A DNA stretch of 64,000 nt from Trebonia sp035571275. GTDB taxonomy: Bacteria > Actinomycetota > Actinomycetes > Streptosporangiales > Streptosporangiaceae. The notes beneath the pieces were generated by a model. It did not search any database. It was given only the letters and a program-made list of their open reading frames with translations, and had not been told where the DNA came from. Position numbers and translations under genes: made by a program. Positions 27,447 through 36,011 of the stretch are shown here, one piece after another. The stretch spans positions 1 to 64,000 of the forward strand of contig DATMKQ010000105.1 in assembly GCA_035571275.1 (NCBI GenBank). The letters are read 5' to 3'. How positions within the stretch are numbered: the first letter of the stretch is position 1; every line of letters begins with the position of its first letter.

Positions 27447-28373
27447 ATGGGTGAGGGGGGCACGGCCGGGCAGCAGTCAAGCAGGCGGGACAGGATCGCC
27501 GCGCAGCGGGCCTCGGCGCAGCGCGTCCAGCGGCGGAACCGGTTGCTTATCGCGGGCGGGGCGATCGTCGCGGTGGTGGCGATCGTGCTGGGGTTCGCGC
27601 TGAGCAGCGGGAACTCCCCCGCCACCAGTTCCGGAGGCGGCCCGACGACCACCCTGCCCACGGGAGCCGCGCTCGCGCAGGTGGTGAGCACCACGACAAC
27701 CGTGCCCGCCGCCACTGTGGACACGGTGGGCGCCGGGACGGCCACGACGAAGCCGATGCCGATCACCGGGGCGCCGCTGACTAGCGGCGGCAAGCCGGAG
27801 ATGCTCTACATGGGCGCGGAGTACTGCCCGTACTGCGCCGCCGAGCGGTGGGCCATGGTCGTGGCGCTCAGCCGGTTCGGCACGTTCCACGGGCTGAACG
27901 CCACGCACTCCGCGGCCAAGGACGGATCCGGCGCCGCCGAGCCGTTCCCGAACACCGCCACCTTCACGTTCTACCGCTCGACCTACACGAGCACTTATGT
28001 AACGTTCACCCCGGTAGAGCTGAACACCAACATCCCCGACCCCAGCACCGGCTTTTACACGACGCTCCAAACGCCCACCGCGGCACAGCAGGCCCTGCTG
28101 TCCAAGTACGACGGCGCCTCCGGCGGCGCGATCCCGTTCATCGACTACGGGAACAAGCTCATGACCGTCGGCGCGACCTACGATCCGGGGGTGCTCGCGG
28201 GGCTGACGTGGAGCCAGATCGCCAACGACCTCCACAACCCGAATAGCCCTGTCGCCAAGGCCGCGCTCGGCGCCGCGAACTACACGACCGCCGCGATATG
28301 CTCGCTCACGGGCGACCAGCCCGCCACCGCGTGCACTTCGGTTGTGAAATCGTTGCAGGCCCAGTTCGGTTAG
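27447..28373 (+). CDS. DUF929-family membrane-anchored thioredoxin-fold protein, copy 1
   Basis: This 308-aa protein has a basic cytosolic head (SSRRDRIAAQRASAQRVQRRNR), one membrane helix (about 33-52), a Thr/Pro-rich spacer and an extracytoplasmic DUF929 domain. The domain holds GKPEMLYMGAEYCPYCAAERW with CPYC at 127-130, and AIPFIDYGNK with the probable cis-Pro. A C-terminal Cys pair 13 residues apart (ICSLTGDQPATAC) may form a structural or second redox disulphide. The family resembles DsbA-like oxidoreductases, but its substrates are not established. Copy 2 and a VKOR gene follow, so disulphide formation outside the membrane is a reasonable role. Translation starts after a GGGGCGG tract. 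Confidence 0.85.
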   Translation: MGEGGTAGQQSSRRDRIAAQRASAQRVQRRNRLLIAGGAIVAVVAIVLGFALSSGNSPATSSGGGPTTTLPTGAALAQVVSTTTTVPAATVDTVGAGTATTKPMPITGAPLTSGGKPEMLYMGAEYCPYCAAERWAMVVALSRFGTFHGLNATHSAAKDGSGAAEPFPNTATFTFYRSTYTSTYVTFTPVELNTNIPDPSTGFYTTLQTPTAAQQALLSKYDGASGGAIPFIDYGNKLMTVGATYDPGVLAGLTWSQIANDLHNPNSPVAKAALGAANYTTAAICSLTGDQPATACTSVVKSLQAQFG

Positions 28374-28474
28374 GTCGCGAAGTGGTCTAGGTCAGGTTCC
28401 ATTCGGGCTACCCAGAGGTTTCTCTCAGCTCTGGACCAGACATAGCGATGACAATTCGCCCTACCATGTGAGGC

Positions 28475-29470
28475 ATGGGCAAAGCGAGTAGGACCAAGCA
28501 GGACCCCGACCGCCGTGCGCGGATCGCGGCGCAGCGAGAGGCGGCGCGACGCGCCGAGCAGCGCAAGCGGATCTGGATCGCGGGCGGATCGATCCTGGCC
28601 GTGGTTGTCGTGGTTATAGCGTTCGTGTTGATCAAGACGAATAGCAGCAGCGGCAAGGCGACAGCTTCGAGCAACGGTCCTACCGGCGCTTCGCTCACCA
28701 GCGTGACCAACCAGGTCACCGGCGTGTCACAGAGCGTGCTTGACCAGGTCGGCGGAGGCAGCATCAGTTCCTCCGACTTCGTACCAGCTAGCGAGATCTC
28801 GCAGGCCAGCGCGTCTGGCGCGGGCTACTTCTCGTACGTGAACGGCACACCGCTCACGTCGGGCGGCAAGCCCGAGGTGCTCTTCATCGGCGCGGAGTAC
28901 TGCCCGTTCTGCGGTGCCCAGCGCTGGGCGATGATCACGGCGCTGAGCCGCTTCGGTACCTTCACCGGGCTGAAGACCATCCACTCGTCGAGCACCGACT
29001 CGTATCCGAACACGCCCACCTGGTCGTTCTACGGCTCGACCTACACGAGCAAGTACATAACCTTCACGTCGGTCGAAGAGACGACGAACGAGCGCCAGGG
29101 GAACTCCTCCAGCACCTCGGTCCCGTACGTCACGCTGCAGACCCCGACGTCCGCCGAGGACGCCCTGCTGAGCAAGTACGACCCGGGCAACCCCAGCCAG
29201 GACGAGGGCGGCGCGATCCCGTTCATCGACATGGGCAACAAGTACATCCAGGTCGGGAACATGGGCCCGTACGGCCCGCAGGACCTGCAGGGCAAGACCT
29301 GGGCCCAGATCGCGACGGCGATGAACCAGCCGACCACGACGATCGCGAAGGACGCGGACGGCAACGCGAACTACATGACCGCCGGGATCTGCGCGCTCAC
29401 GAACAACCTGCCGTCCACCGCCTGCACGCCCGCGATCAAGACGCTTGAAGCCAAAATCGCCACCACGTAG
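28475..29470 (+). CDS. DUF929-family membrane-anchored thioredoxin-fold protein, copy 2
   Basis: This 331-aa paralogue of the preceding gene has the same plan: basic head (RTKQDPDRRARIAAQREAAR), membrane helix (about 33-53), Ser/Gly-rich spacer, and DUF929 domain with GAEYCPFCGAQRW (Cys143, Cys146) and AIPFIDMGNK. The C-terminal Cys pair (ICALTNNLPSTAC) is also kept. The x-x dipeptide differs (PF against PY), and 17 extra residues lie between the helix and the domain. A TACCAT hexamer at 28462-28467 is seven bases before the ATG, so this copy could have its own leaderless promoter as well as read-through from copy 1. The VKOR gene begins 39 bp after the stop. Confidence 0.86.
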   Translation: MGKASRTKQDPDRRARIAAQREAARRAEQRKRIWIAGGSILAVVVVVIAFVLIKTNSSSGKATASSNGPTGASLTSVTNQVTGVSQSVLDQVGGGSISSSDFVPASEISQASASGAGYFSYVNGTPLTSGGKPEVLFIGAEYCPFCGAQRWAMITALSRFGTFTGLKTIHSSSTDSYPNTPTWSFYGSTYTSKYITFTSVEETTNERQGNSSSTSVPYVTLQTPTSAEDALLSKYDPGNPSQDEGGAIPFIDMGNKYIQVGNMGPYGPQDLQGKTWAQIATAMNQPTTTIAKDADGNANYMTAGICALTNNLPSTACTPAIKTLEAKIATT

Positions 29471-29509
29471 TCTGCTTACGAGCGATCACAGCACTGGAGA
29501 CCGAACCCG

Positions 29510-30229
29510 ATGGCAAGTTCGAAGGCGCGCTCCCGGAACAGGCCGACCGCAAGCAAGGGCAGGCCGGCCGCCAGTGCCCGGGCGGCGGCACCCGGCGTGC
29601 AGGCGACACCGACCGGCACCGGCCGCGCGAAGCCGGCTAACGGTTCGAAGACGGCCGGCACCGTTCCCACGGTAGCCGCGGCCAGCTCGGCCAAGAAGGT
29701 GGTCCCTGACGACCTGGCCGAGCCGGAAGTTCTCCGGTCGGCTGGCCCTCCGCGCTGGCTCCAGCTCACCACGCTGGCGCTCGCCCTCCTCGGACTGGCG
29801 ATCTCCTCGTACGAGTGGTACGCGGTCTGGAACGGAGGGCACCTGGCCGGTTGTGCGACCGGTCCGCACAGCACGTTCGACTGCACCGCGGTGCTCAATA
29901 GCGAGCAGTCGAAGGTCTTCGGCATCTTCGACGTCGCCATCCTCGGCACCTTCTTCTACGTGTTCGTCGTCGCCATCATGACGCCCTGGGCGTGGCGAAT
30001 GGCGCGCCTGAACGTCGGCCGGCTGCACCTTTCTGTTGGCTGGCTGCGGCTGGCGGCCATGGTCACCGGCATGGGCTTCGTGATGTACCTGATCTACGCG
30101 GAGCTCTACCAGATCGGACAGGTCTGCGAGTACTGCTCCGGCGTACACATCGTCACGTTCGTGCTGTTCTGCCTCACGCTGGTGTCTGCTGCCATCTGGG
30201 GACTCGGCAAACCCAAGACCGCCTCCTGA
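29510..30229 (+). CDS. vitamin K epoxide reductase (VKOR) family protein
   Basis: This 239-aa membrane quinone-linked oxidase re-oxidises DsbA-like partners in many actinobacteria. After a roughly 80-residue Lys/Ala/Pro-rich cytosolic extension come four or five helices. The loop cysteines Cys115 and Cys125 (GCATGPHSTFDCTAVLNSE) and the quinone-side CxxC Cys206-EY-Cys209 are all present, as is the VFGIF segment after the second loop Cys. There is no fused thioredoxin domain. The two DUF929 proteins immediately upstream are the obvious candidate partners. A GGAG lies a few bases before the ATG. The long basic N-terminal extension is unusual in length. Confidence 0.9.
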   Translation: MASSKARSRNRPTASKGRPAASARAAAPGVQATPTGTGRAKPANGSKTAGTVPTVAAASSAKKVVPDDLAEPEVLRSAGPPRWLQLTTLALALLGLAISSYEWYAVWNGGHLAGCATGPHSTFDCTAVLNSEQSKVFGIFDVAILGTFFYVFVVAIMTPWAWRMARLNVGRLHLSVGWLRLAAMVTGMGFVMYLIYAELYQIGQVCEYCSGVHIVTFVLFCLTLVSAAIWGLGKPKTAS

Positions 30230-30361
30230 CATCACCGCACCGGGGCGGCCGATGCCGGATGACCTGGATGACATTGTGCTCATCTTCGCTGGCCGCTATC
30301 CCGGCTTAGGTGATCTGCTGAGTACGGTGGATTCACCCAGCTCAGGAAGGAAGCTCGTACC

Positions 30362-32278
30362 GTGCCCGGCATGAACTCGGGGCTGAACCCGGCGAACACG
30401 ATTCTGGTCTCGGCGTTCCGCTCCGCGCTGTTCCACCAGTGGGCCATCGTGGGCGTCATCTTCCTCGTGCTGCTGCTCGCCTGGGGGGCGACGCGAGGCT
30501 GGGTTGACGCGGGCGCGAAGGCACGCGCCGCACTGACTGCCTCCTGGCATGAGCCCCGCGCGCGCCGCCTGCTGCGTATCGGCTTTGGCGCGCTCTGGCT
30601 GTTCGACGGCATCCTGCAGGCGCAGCCGCAGATGGCCGGGGGGCTGCCGTCGCAGGTCATGGGACCGGCCGCCACGACCTCACCGACCTGGGTGCAGCAC
30701 CTGGTGAACTGGGCCGGGACGATCTGGTCCTACCACCCGGTGCAGGCCGGCGCGGCGTCGGTCTGGATCCAGGTCGGCATCGGGATGTGGCTGATCTTCG
30801 GGGTGCGCGGCTGGCCATCGCGGCTCGCCGGGCTGGCCAGCGTGGCGTGGGGCCTGATCGTCTGGGTGTTCGCCGAGGCGTTCGGCGGGATCTTCGCGCC
30901 CGGCCTTACCGTGCTGTTCGGCGCCCCCGGCGCCGCGGGTATCTACGTCGTCGCCGGGGCGCTGATCGCGCTGCCAGAACGGGTATGGGAGACACGGCAG
31001 ACCGGTCGGCTGATCCTGGCTGGCATGGGCGTCTTCTTCGCCGGGATGGCGCTCCTGCAGGCCTGGCCGGGGCGCGGCTTCTGGCAGGGCAGGATAGGCG
31101 GCCAGTCGGGGACGCTGACCAGCATGGTCCAGTCCATGGCCGGCACGCCGCAGCCGCACGCGCTCGAGGTGATCGTGTCGTCGTTCGCCGGCTTCACGCA
31201 GGCGCACGGCTTCGGGGTCAATTTGTTCGCGGTGATCGCGCTCGCCGGACTCGGCGCCTTGTTCGGCGCGAGCGCGCTGCGCGGCGACGCGCGGCTGGCG
31301 CGGATCGCGGTGATCGCCGGAGCGGTGCTCTGCCTGGCCGACTGGGTGCTCATCGAGGACCTCGGTTTCCTCGGCGGCGTCGGCACCGACCCGAACAGCA
31401 TGATCCCGCTGGTCCTGCTGTTCACCACCGGGTACCTCGCGCTCACACCCGCCCCACAGCCACAGGCGGTCGCCGAGCAGGCAACCGCCGCGCCCGCAGC
31501 CGCCGCGCCCGAAGCGGCGGCGCCAGAAGCGGCGGGGCCAGAAAAGGCGGCGCCAGAAACGCCCAGCCGGACTCCGATCCCGGCGCGCCTGGCGGCGGCG
31601 CGCGACTGGGTGGCGGCGCTGAGCGGCCGCTCGGTCGCCGCGCTCGGCGCGGTCGGCGTGATCGTGGTGGGAGCGGCGCCGATGGCGTTCGCGTCGGCCA
31701 ACCCGAACGCCGACCCGATCGTCGCGGAAGCGCTGAACGGGGCGTCGGCGCCGATCGACCAGCCTGCTCCGGGGTTCACGCTGACCAGCCAGACGGGCCA
31801 CCAGGTCTCCCTCACCAGCCTGCGCGGCAAGGTGGTGCTGATGACCTTCCTCGACCCGGTGTGCACCACGGACTGCCCGATCATCGGCCAGGAGTTCAAG
31901 GCGGCGGACACGCTGCTCGGCGCCAAGGCCAGCCAGACCGAACTCGTCGCGATCGTCGCCAACCCGACCTACCTGTCCACCGCGTTCACCACCGCGTTCA
32001 CTCGCCAGGAGGGCTTCGGCGACGTGCCCAACTGGCTCTACCTCACCGGGTCGCTGAGCCAGCTTCAGCGGGTGTGGCAGAACTACGGGATCGAGGTCGA
32101 AGACCTGCCAGCGGGCGCCATGTCCGCGCACAACGACATCGCGTACGTCATCAGCGCCACCGGGCAGATCAAGCAGGAGCTTGACATGGACCCGGGCCCG
32201 GGCACGCAGACCACGCAGTCGTCGTTCTCTGTCTTGCTCGCCGACTCGGTCCGCCAGACGATCGCGGGCACCCAGTGA
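30362..32278 (+). CDS. fusion of polytopic membrane domain with SCO1/SenC-like copper-thioredoxin domain
   Basis: This 638-aa protein has a membrane part of about nine helices (about 15-365), without a recognised family name but rich in Trp and Gly. A linker of Ala/Pro/Glu repeats (about 370-400, repeated 15-bp DNA unit near 31497-31560) leads to a further helix (about 425-445). A SCO1-type thioredoxin domain follows: APGFTLTSQTGHQVSL, then FLDPVCTTDCPIIG with Cys501 and Cys505, and the third copper ligand His590 (SAHNDIAYVI). SCO1 proteins deliver copper to the CuA site of cytochrome oxidase. GTG at 30362 follows GGAAGGAAG. The downstream lipoprotein gene overlaps by 4 bp, and CtaG follows, supporting oxidase assembly. 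Confidence 0.83.
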   Translation: MPGMNSGLNPANTILVSAFRSALFHQWAIVGVIFLVLLLAWGATRGWVDAGAKARAALTASWHEPRARRLLRIGFGALWLFDGILQAQPQMAGGLPSQVMGPAATTSPTWVQHLVNWAGTIWSYHPVQAGAASVWIQVGIGMWLIFGVRGWPSRLAGLASVAWGLIVWVFAEAFGGIFAPGLTVLFGAPGAAGIYVVAGALIALPERVWETRQTGRLILAGMGVFFAGMALLQAWPGRGFWQGRIGGQSGTLTSMVQSMAGTPQPHALEVIVSSFAGFTQAHGFGVNLFAVIALAGLGALFGASALRGDARLARIAVIAGAVLCLADWVLIEDLGFLGGVGTDPNSMIPLVLLFTTGYLALTPAPQPQAVAEQATAAPAAAAPEAAAPEAAGPEKAAPETPSRTPIPARLAAARDWVAALSGRSVAALGAVGVIVVGAAPMAFASANPNADPIVAEALNGASAPIDQPAPGFTLTSQTGHQVSLTSLRGKVVLMTFLDPVCTTDCPIIGQEFKAADTLLGAKASQTELVAIVANPTYLSTAFTTAFTRQEGFGDVPNWLYLTGSLSQLQRVWQNYGIEVEDLPAGAMSAHNDIAYVISATGQIKQELDMDPGPGTQTTQSSFSVLLADSVRQTIAGTQ

Positions 32279-33366
32279 AAGGCCGCCTGGCGCTGGTCGC
32301 CGTGGCCATGGCGGGGGCCGGAACGCTCGCCGCGTGCGGCTCGGCGGCGCCCGCGACGTCCACGCAGCAAAGCCAGCAGCCCGTCACGTCCGCGCCGCTC
32401 GCCACGTCGCTGAGCACCGCGCAGGACAGCTGGGCGATCCTTCCGATGGCGTCCAGCCCCGCCTTCTGGCAGGTCTTCGTGCGGCCGGCGACGTCGCAGG
32501 CCTGGCGGCTCGTCACCCCGTCGGGGGTGGCGGACAACGGCGGCCTCGTCGCGGCCGGGACCGGGGGCACGCTGACGGTGGCGATCCGGCCCAGCCAGGA
32601 CCTCACGTTCTCGCCGCTGGCGACGAGCGCCAACGGCGGCACCGTATGGAGCACCGGCCTGCTCGACGCCGGCATCGCATCGGCACCGAGCGCGCTGGCC
32701 GCCTCCGGCAGCCAGCTGCTCGCGCTGCTCCGCAACGGCGCGATAATGGCCAGCTCCAACGCGGGCGGCACGTGGCGGACGCTGGCCGCGGCCGGGGCGC
32801 TGGCCGACTCCGCCGCCGGCCGGAAGTGCGGGACGCTGGGAGTCAGCGACGTTTCGTTCGGAATAAGCCAGGGAGAAGTGCTCGCGGCGGGGACCTGCGG
32901 GGCGGCGAGCAGCGGAGTGTTCGCCTATTCGGCTGGCAGCTGGCGCCAGGTGAGCCTGCCGGTGTCCGGCCGGGTGGTGCGGATGCTGCCTGGCGTTGCC
33001 CTCGTGGCGAGCGGGTCGCAGCTATACGCGTCGTGGGACACCGCGTCGGGCTGGTCGGCCTCCGTGCCGCTGGCCGCCGGCAGTGTCGAGGCGTCGGGCA
33101 GCCTCGGGACGGACGGGGCATGGGTGCTGCTGCCGGGCCACCGCGCGGCGACCGTCGCCGGGCCGGGGCAGCCGTGGCGCTCGCTGCCGACCGTGCCGCA
33201 AGGGACCACAGTACTCGCGCCGGGACCGAGCGGTGCGGTGGACGCGCTGGCGGTCGGGGGGAGCCAGTTGGACAAGTTGACGGTGTGGCGACTCGCCGGG
33301 TCCGCGACGGCGTGGTCCAGCGTTCAGACGATCGACGTGCCCATCCAATTCGGCTCGTCGAGTTAG
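32275..33366 (+). CDS. exported lipoprotein with beta-propeller-like repeats
   Basis: This 363-aa protein has a lipoprotein signal (LVAVAMAGAGTLAAC, lipid Cys about 21). The mature part is Ser/Gly/Ala-rich and made of weak repeats such as SSNAGGTWRTLAAAG, TVWSTGLLD and ASWDTASGWSASV. These recall BNR/Asp-box or sialidase-type propeller blades, although no complete Asp-box consensus was seen. One Cys pair (about 183 and 207) could bridge. The GTG start overlaps the stop of the SCO1 fusion gene, and the CtaG gene starts 9 bp after its stop, so it is embedded in an oxidase-assembly operon. A periplasmic scaffold or copper-related role is a guess. Confidence 0.75.
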   Translation: MKGRLALVAVAMAGAGTLAACGSAAPATSTQQSQQPVTSAPLATSLSTAQDSWAILPMASSPAFWQVFVRPATSQAWRLVTPSGVADNGGLVAAGTGGTLTVAIRPSQDLTFSPLATSANGGTVWSTGLLDAGIASAPSALAASGSQLLALLRNGAIMASSNAGGTWRTLAAAGALADSAAGRKCGTLGVSDVSFGISQGEVLAAGTCGAASSGVFAYSAGSWRQVSLPVSGRVVRMLPGVALVASGSQLYASWDTASGWSASVPLAAGSVEASGSLGTDGAWVLLPGHRAATVAGPGQPWRSLPTVPQGTTVLAPGPSGAVDALAVGGSQLDKLTVWRLAGSATAWSSVQTIDVPIQFGSSS

Positions 33367-33375
33367 GTAGCGCCC

Positions 33376-34377
33376 ATGCATTACATCCTGGACAACTGGT
33401 CGTTCGACCCGTTCCTGATCGTGGTCATCGCGGTCGTGATCTGGCACGAGATCGGGTTGCGGCGGCTCGCCGCCAGGTCACGGCCGGAGCGGACCAGGGA
33501 ACGCCGGGTGCGGTCGCTGTGGTTCTACTCGGGCCTCGCGGTGCTGCTCATCGCGGTCGAGTCGCCGATTGACTACTGGTCCGATTCCTACTTCATGGTG
33601 CACATGGTGCAGCACCTGCTGCTGATGTTCGCCGCGCCGTCGCTGGTCGTCGCGGGCGCGCCGGGGCAGCCGCTGCTCGACGCGCTGCCCGGCCGCTCCG
33701 GCCGGTCCGTGACCCGCGGCGTGATGACCGGCGGCTGGTCCCGGCCGCTGCGCGCGGTCGGTGGGTTCTTCGTGCGGCCGTGGGTCGCGGTGATCAGCTT
33801 CAACCTCGTCATGATCTTGTGGCACGTCCCCGCTCTGTTCGACCTGGCCGAGAACAACTCGGCGGTGCACATCTGGCTGATGCACGGCAGTTTCTTCGCC
33901 GCGGGGGTGATCTTCTGGCTCCAGTTCATCCCCTCACCGCCGTTCCGCAGCCAGATGCCGCTGCTCGGCCGGGCCGCGGCGCTGCTGGCCACCAACGTCG
34001 TCATGATCATGATCGCGATGTCGCTGAGCATCTTCACGAACCATTCGATCTACAGCGCCTATGACCACGTGCCCGGGGTGACGCTGCCGCCGTTCGCCGA
34101 CCAGCAGATCGGCGCCGCGATCTTGTGGGTGTGCGGCGACTTCTGGGCGCTGCCCACGATGATCGTCACGATTTACCGGCTGGTCAGCAACGAGGGCGGC
34201 ATCGGCAGCGCGCTCGAGCGGTACCTGGGGCGCGGCTCGGGGACCACCGCCGTGCGGGGATGGGCCGCCGCTGGCTCTCGTAGCGGGTGGCGGAGTACCG
34301 CGGAGCCGAAGCCCGTTTCCCAGCCAGACAACCGTGTGCCCACCGACGTGAGAGCGGACACCGCGGATACCCCATAG
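33376..34377 (+). CDS. CtaG-like cytochrome c oxidase assembly membrane protein
   Basis: This 333-aa polytopic protein belongs to the caa3-type CtaG family, distinct from Cox11. The N-terminal ILDNWSFDPFLIVVIAVVIWHEIG, the helix with DYWSDSYFMVHMVQHLLLMFAAPSLVVAGAP, the NLVMILWHVPALFDLAENNSAVHIWLMHG region and DQQIGAAILWVCGDFWALP contain the family's conserved His and Asp residues. Members are needed for maturation of caa3 oxidase, probably copper insertion at the membrane. It is the last gene of the co-directional cluster that starts with the DUF929 pair. It converges on the DMT transporter gene, about 60 bp beyond. Confidence 0.86.
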   Translation: MHYILDNWSFDPFLIVVIAVVIWHEIGLRRLAARSRPERTRERRVRSLWFYSGLAVLLIAVESPIDYWSDSYFMVHMVQHLLLMFAAPSLVVAGAPGQPLLDALPGRSGRSVTRGVMTGGWSRPLRAVGGFFVRPWVAVISFNLVMILWHVPALFDLAENNSAVHIWLMHGSFFAAGVIFWLQFIPSPPFRSQMPLLGRAAALLATNVVMIMIAMSLSIFTNHSIYSAYDHVPGVTLPPFADQQIGAAILWVCGDFWALPTMIVTIYRLVSNEGGIGSALERYLGRGSGTTAVRGWAAAGSRSGWRSTAEPKPVSQPDNRVPTDVRADTADTP

Positions 34378-34439
34378 GTGATTTATCCCGGCCCGACCGA
34401 CGGGCACCACGGGCACCGTTCGGGATGATGATCTGGAAT

Positions 34440-35573
34440 TTAGTCTATGGCGGGCTTGGCGTTCGCTGGCCGGGCGATGCCCTGGTGGCCGTTCGGCGAC
34501 TGCCCGGGCACCGGCTGGTCCTCGGCGCGCGCCGCTGGGCCGCCATCGGCCGGGTCGCCGGTGCCACGCGCGGTGTCATCGGACTCGGGGGCCGGCTGGC
34601 CGTCGGCAGGCTCGTCCGCGTCGGAGCCGTCGCCGGAGCGTTCAGTACGGATGCCGGGCAAGTCGCGCAGCGGGATGTGCGAGATGCCGGTTTCCGTCCA
34701 GGTGCGCAGCTGAGACAGCGCCGGGGCGCGCCCCACCATGACCACGCCCGCGATCAGCGCGGCGATGCCGCCGGCCTGGATGGCCAGCAGGCCGGGCGTG
34801 AGCTGGATCCGGTCGCCGAACACCAGCACGCCGAGCAGGATGCCGACCAGCGGCTCCCCCGCGGAGATGGCGGGCAGCGAGAATTGCAGCGGCCCGGCGC
34901 TGAACGCGCTCTGCATCAGCCAGATGCCGATCGCGCCCGCGCCGACCAGCGCGTACGGCGCCCAGTCGGCGAACAGCGCGCTGATCCCGCTGGACTGCAG
35001 GATCTCAAGGGTCTGCCTGGTCAGCGCGTCCTGGATGCCGAACACCAATCCGGCGGCTACTCCGGTGAGCATCGCGCGCGTCCGGCTCGACCGGCTGCGG
35101 CCGATCTGCACCGCGGCGAACGCGATCACGGCGATCGCGGCGGCGGCCGGCCAGTGCGACACGGAGCCGAACGACTCGCCGACCGGCTTCACCGACCTCT
35201 GCACCGACAGCAGCGTCACCCCGGTGCACAGCACGGCCGCCCCGAGCACCTCCCAGACCTTGAGCGACGCCTTGGACAGCGGAACCGCGAGTATCAGCGC
35301 GAAGATCAGGTTCGTCGCCAGTAGCGGCTCGACGAACGAAAGCTCCAGGTGCCCGATCGACCACGCCGCGAGTACCTGGCCACCGATCATGCAGCCGATC
35401 CCGGTAAGCCACCGCGGCTTGCGGATCAGGGCGGCAAGCAGCCGCCAGCTCAGGAAAATCGAGTCGGGCTCGCGCTGCGCCGCGTACTGCTGCAGGACGA
35501 ACCCGGTCCCGATGAGCAGCGCTGCGAGCAGGGTAACGCCGTAGTCGAGGCTGATGTCGATGTCGATGTCCAC
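34440..35573 (-). CDS. EamA/DMT-superfamily transporter
   Basis: This 377-aa protein has about ten helices arranged as two five-helix halves typical of drug/metabolite transporters. Helix 1 is YGVTLLAALLIGTGFVLQQYAA. The half-signature GHLELSFVEPLLATNLIFALILAVPLS is followed in the second half by GPLQFSLPAISAGEPLVGILLGVLVFGDR. The last 75 residues are an acidic Pro/Gly/Asp-rich cytosolic tail. The start is GTG, and its first codons are a GACATC repeat giving DIDIDI. Substrate unknown. It is divergent from the winged-helix gene across a 440-bp gap. Confidence 0.82.
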   Translation of the reverse strand: MDIDIDISLDYGVTLLAALLIGTGFVLQQYAAQREPDSIFLSWRLLAALIRKPRWLTGIGCMIGGQVLAAWSIGHLELSFVEPLLATNLIFALILAVPLSKASLKVWEVLGAAVLCTGVTLLSVQRSVKPVGESFGSVSHWPAAAAIAVIAFAAVQIGRSRSSRTRAMLTGVAAGLVFGIQDALTRQTLEILQSSGISALFADWAPYALVGAGAIGIWLMQSAFSAGPLQFSLPAISAGEPLVGILLGVLVFGDRIQLTPGLLAIQAGGIAALIAGVVMVGRAPALSQLRTWTETGISHIPLRDLPGIRTERSGDGSDADEPADGQPAPESDDTARGTGDPADGGPAARAEDQPVPGQSPNGHQGIARPANAKPAID

Positions 35574-36011
35574 GGCGCCCTAGCCCGCCGCCAGGCGGGC
35601 GCTGCCATCAGCCAGACCTGAACACATGGTCGCTGCTGCCCCTGGTAATCGTCGGTCGGTTGCCTCGTACGCGGTCGCGCCATTGTCGCGGTCCCGGCGG
35701 TAACGTACGCCCTTGAGGTTATGGTAGCCGGGCCCGGGCCACCCGGCGGACAGGCGCGAGAGGGGCCGCCAGAGCTCGCCATGCTGCTACTACCCGTCGC
35801 GCCTATCATCAAGGGCTCGAAATGATAACGTTCCGGCGCGCGACGACTACGCTGGCGGCCTGTTTCGCGCGTTGATACACCGATGGGTCTGCCCAGGTCA
35901 GGCGGTACTATCATGAGGGAGTACCAGCCAGCGAGCTGATTGCATAGCGTAGGCATGGTTTACAAAGCGTAGGCCTGGCTACGGCTAGAGAGAGCCTAGG
36001 TGGGGGAGCCA
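35574..36011. other. intergenic region upstream of winged-helix gene, with paired direct repeat
   Basis: This is about 440 bp between divergent genes. It holds two copies of AGCGTAGGC(A/C)TGG(T/C)T at 35946-35960 and 35966-35980, exactly 20 bp apart (about two helical turns). A small GGCT...AGCC hairpin follows at 35982-35996. The ribosome-binding site GGGGGAG lies just before the ATG at 36012. No gene, tRNA or known riboswitch was seen in the rest. Confidence 0.5.
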
